Below are positions 62,246 through 64,000 of a DNA stretch of 64,000 nucleotides, one piece after another. The notes beneath the pieces are model-generated. The model had not been told where the DNA came from and made no database searches. It saw only the letters and a list, made by a program, of their open reading frames with translations. The stretch spans positions 1-64,000 of the forward strand of contig MNTU01000038.1 in NCBI GenBank assembly GCA_001917125.1, in the 5' to 3' direction. Both the position numbers and the translations under genes were made by a program. This DNA is from Azospirillum sp. 47_25. Lineage in GTDB: Bacteria > Pseudomonadota > Alphaproteobacteria > RF32 > CAG-239. How positions within the stretch are numbered: position 1 is the first letter of the stretch; every line of letters begins with the position of its first letter.

Positions 62246-63560
62246 TTTTCTTATCCTTAAGCAATTCATTATAGGATTTGTTGTCATCTTCGCGTACAGC
62301 CCATACTCCGGTTAATTCATAGTATCGGCGGATAATCGTGTCGACATATAATGGCTCATACTCAATTCCGTAACAAATGCGTCCGGCCTTTTCAGCCGCA
62401 ATCAGTGTTGTTCCGCTGCCAAGAAACGTATCCAGTACAATACCGCCGCGTTTAGAAGCATCCAAAATCGCATCGCGGACTAATTCCACAGGCTTAACGG
62501 TTGGATGCATTTTGAGATTTTTCTGTTCGGAACCAAAACTGTTAACACCGGCATAATGCCAGACATTCGTCCGATAACGACCGTGTTTGCCTAATTCCAC
62601 ATTATTAACATGAGAGCCTTTGCCGTTCTGAAAAACAAGAATCAGTTCATGCTGCGAACGATAAAAACTTCCCATACCACCGTTTTCCTTACACCACACC
62701 AAAATATTCAGCATTTTTGGATAGATATCCCTCGCCGCTGAAAGCAGCTCGTATATATGCCGCCAATCCATGCAAACATAATGAATGGAATTTTCAGCAG
62801 AATATTTGGCTATATTTGCCATTGATGTTTTCAAAAACGAAATAAATTCAGCCTCATTCATTTCACCGGAAGCAAAAGCAAACTCTTTATGTTTGATTTG
62901 ACCTGCGCCACAAACATGCCCCTGAATTTTAACATTATACGGCGGATCAATAAAAACCATATTTGCCTGAGCATCATGAAACAAACGCTGATATGTTTCC
63001 TCCTTCAACGAATCCTCACAAATAATTTTGTGCTTTTCTAATAACCAAACATCGCCATGCTGACTGACTATTTCATTTTCTGGCACATACGGAACGGAAT
63101 TAAGTTTTTCATCCGCTTTTTCGTTAGGTTTATTATCGGCCAAAAGAACATCTATCTCCTTAAAATCAAACCCAGTAATATCCAGATTTAGCTCATCTTC
63201 CAAATTTAGAGCCAGTTTTTCAATTTCTGAAAATTCCAATTTCAATAAGTCCGTATCCCATTTACCAATTTCCGACAATTTATTGTCCGCTATGCGATAA
63301 GCTCGCTTTTCGGGTTCAGAAAGATATGTAAGACGAATTACCGGAATTGTTTCAAGTTTTAGCAGCTTTGCCGCCAACAGACGACCATGACCGGCAATTA
63401 CCTCCGATTTTTCATCAATCAAAATAGGATTATTAAAACCAAATCTTTCAATTGATTTGGCGATTTGCTGAATCTGTTTCTCTTCGTGGATCTTAGGATT
63501 TAAGGAATACTTTCGTAGTTCCCCAATTTTAACATAGTCAATCTTAATGGATTTAAGCAT
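62238..63560 (-). CDS. ParB-like/DNA-methyltransferase fusion
   Basis: This 440-residue protein has an N-terminal ParB-like domain (KIDYVKIGELRKYSLNPKIH, AGHGRLLAAKLL) and a C-terminal DNA methyltransferase domain with FIDPPYNVK (motif IV) and DTFLGSGTTLIAA (motif I). DPPY before the SAM motif indicates a beta-class adenine or cytosine-N4 methyltransferase. Such fusions are common in prophages and may protect phage DNA from restriction. GGAGG lies 5 nt before the ATG. Confidence 0.88.
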   Translation of the reverse strand: MLKSIKIDYVKIGELRKYSLNPKIHEEKQIQQIAKSIERFGFNNPILIDEKSEVIAGHGRLLAAKLLKLETIPVIRLTYLSEPEKRAYRIADNKLSEIGKWDTDLLKLEFSEIEKLALNLEDELNLDITGFDFKEIDVLLADNKPNEKADEKLNSVPYVPENEIVSQHGDVWLLEKHKIICEDSLKEETYQRLFHDAQANMVFIDPPYNVKIQGHVCGAGQIKHKEFAFASGEMNEAEFISFLKTSMANIAKYSAENSIHYVCMDWRHIYELLSAARDIYPKMLNILVWCKENGGMGSFYRSQHELILVFQNGKGSHVNNVELGKHGRYRTNVWHYAGVNSFGSEQKNLKMHPTVKPVELVRDAILDASKRGGIVLDTFLGSGTTLIAAEKAGRICYGIEYEPLYVDTIIRRYYELTGVWAVREDDNKSYNELLKDKKNV

Positions 63561-63581
63561 TCATGCCTCCATAAATTTAAG

Positions 63582-63610
63582 TTGATTTTTATGGAAGGTA
63601 TGCTTATACT
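63582..63610 (+). promoter_or_regulatory. Sigma70-type promoter of a small RNA
   Basis: TTGATT (63582-63587) is followed after exactly 17 bp by TATACT (63605-63610) on the forward strand, between two leftward genes. An inverted repeat GGAAGGTATG/CATACCTTCC (63593-63602 and 63638-63647) overlaps it. Confidence 0.55.
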
Positions 63611-63616
63611 TTCAAT

Positions 63617-63688
63617 TGCTTAGATTGGTGGGTATAACATACCTTCCGATGAAGGTGTCGCAAGTTTAATTACCTGCGGCACTTTTTT
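63617..63688 (+). ncRNA. Candidate small antisense RNA (about 72 nt)
   Basis: A forward-strand unit follows the promoter: an ACCTTC/GAAGGT hairpin (63641-63656), then a terminator GTGTCGCA/TGCGGCAC (63655-63662 and 63675-63682) followed by six T. No reading frame is present. It ends at the 3' end of the next leftward gene, antisense to that end. This is predicted from sequence only. Confidence 0.45.
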
Positions 63689-64000
63689 ATTTTCGACTTT
63701 GCCGAATTTTTTTGCTGTTTAAATCAACAACCAAAAAATTTTCTTTTTCTTTTTGCACTTCATATGAAGCCGTCAAATCTGAAAAAGGAATGTTAAAGTA
63801 ATTTAGAAAAGAAGTGCAGCTGATAAAAACACCTGAGTTCTTCCTAAATTGCAATTTAAAAATGCTTCCCATTGTCTTATCCTCTAAAAACTCCAAACCG
63901 ATTCTCTTGGTTTCAGCATCATAGAGCAGACTAACAAAATTAAATTTTTCCAAATTCCACAACCTGACTGCTCCCTCATTTAAAGAAAGTTTTCCCGAGG
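63687..64000 (-). CDS. Hypothetical phage protein, 5' end outside window
   Basis: An open frame runs from its stop at 63687 to the edge of the window with no confirmed start. The visible 104 residues include LSLNEGAVRLWNLEKFNF and many short strands. A TTG near 63962 is not a convincing start because the frame stays open upstream. I recognise no family; location suggests a phage structural or accessory protein. Confidence 0.55.
   Translation of the reverse strand, partial: SGKLSLNEGAVRLWNLEKFNFVSLLYDAETKRIGLEFLEDKTMGSIFKLQFRKNSGVFISCTSFLNYFNIPFSDLTASYEVQKEKENFLVVDLNSKKIRQSRK

Overview
The window looks like chromosomal DNA of an alphaproteobacterium, followed by an acquired AT-rich island. 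Support for Alphaproteobacteria: the DUF3576 lipoprotein-leuS-lptE-holA gene order (41.6-38.5 kb), an IalB-family exported protein next to rlmN, a membrane H+-pyrophosphatase, and tRNA-Tyr/tRNA-Gly leading into tuf. The moderate GC content and the set of periplasmic flavin/Fe-S proteins would suit a host-associated, possibly gut, lineage. That ecological reading is inference; no 16S gene is present.

Layout. 0-7 kb: tuf (partial) with its tRNAs, an rRNA methyltransferase, a gliding-type ABC exporter with a very large fused permease/auxiliary protein, and a CDF metal transporter. 6.6-7.1 kb: an unidentified structured RNA locus with its own promoter and terminator. 7-24 kb: hppA, small envelope proteins, pirin, cysS, a GH108 muramidase-like protein, Dps, an oxidoreductase, an esterase, a tautomerase, an alkyltransferase-like protein, a CPA2 antiporter, a PP2C-like phosphatase and trpS. 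24-33 kb: tRNA-Arg with fragments of its own 3' end beside it, rpmB, dnaB, two YcgN-like Cys-cluster proteins, a DUF45 peptidase, a BI-1 protein, then the classic rpmH-rnpA-yidD-yidC-engB cluster. 33-47 kb: a lone VirB2-like pilin, rlmN, cca, holA/lptE/leuS, rsmB and a three-gene unit of unknown role.

47.1-53.1 kb is a coherent exported-redox operon. It holds a Tat-signal FMN reductase, a Tat-signal aldo/keto reductase with Fe-S clusters, a signal-bearing flavodoxin and a NapH/NapG-like polyferredoxin fusion with an internal twin-arginine motif. TatA, TatC and a metallophosphoesterase follow. Two promoters with 19-bp spacers and a TAGAG-N4-CTC(T/G) dyad drive it, which is the hallmark of MerR-type control.

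From about 53.2 kb GC and codon use drop and the content becomes mobile or defensive. A three-gene CBASS operon (patatin phospholipase, CD-NTase, E2-like protein) is followed by an opposing cassette: a two-TM protein, a beta-CASP metallo-beta-lactamase nuclease, a PD-(D/E)XK protein and a small four-repeat protein, with a divergent XRE regulator. I do not recognise that cassette as a described system, and it is the main novelty candidate. A phage packaging module follows (terminase large subunit, DUF5681 protein, ParB-methyltransferase fusion), with a small RNA-like unit between two genes at 63.6 kb. The window ends inside this prophage-like segment.
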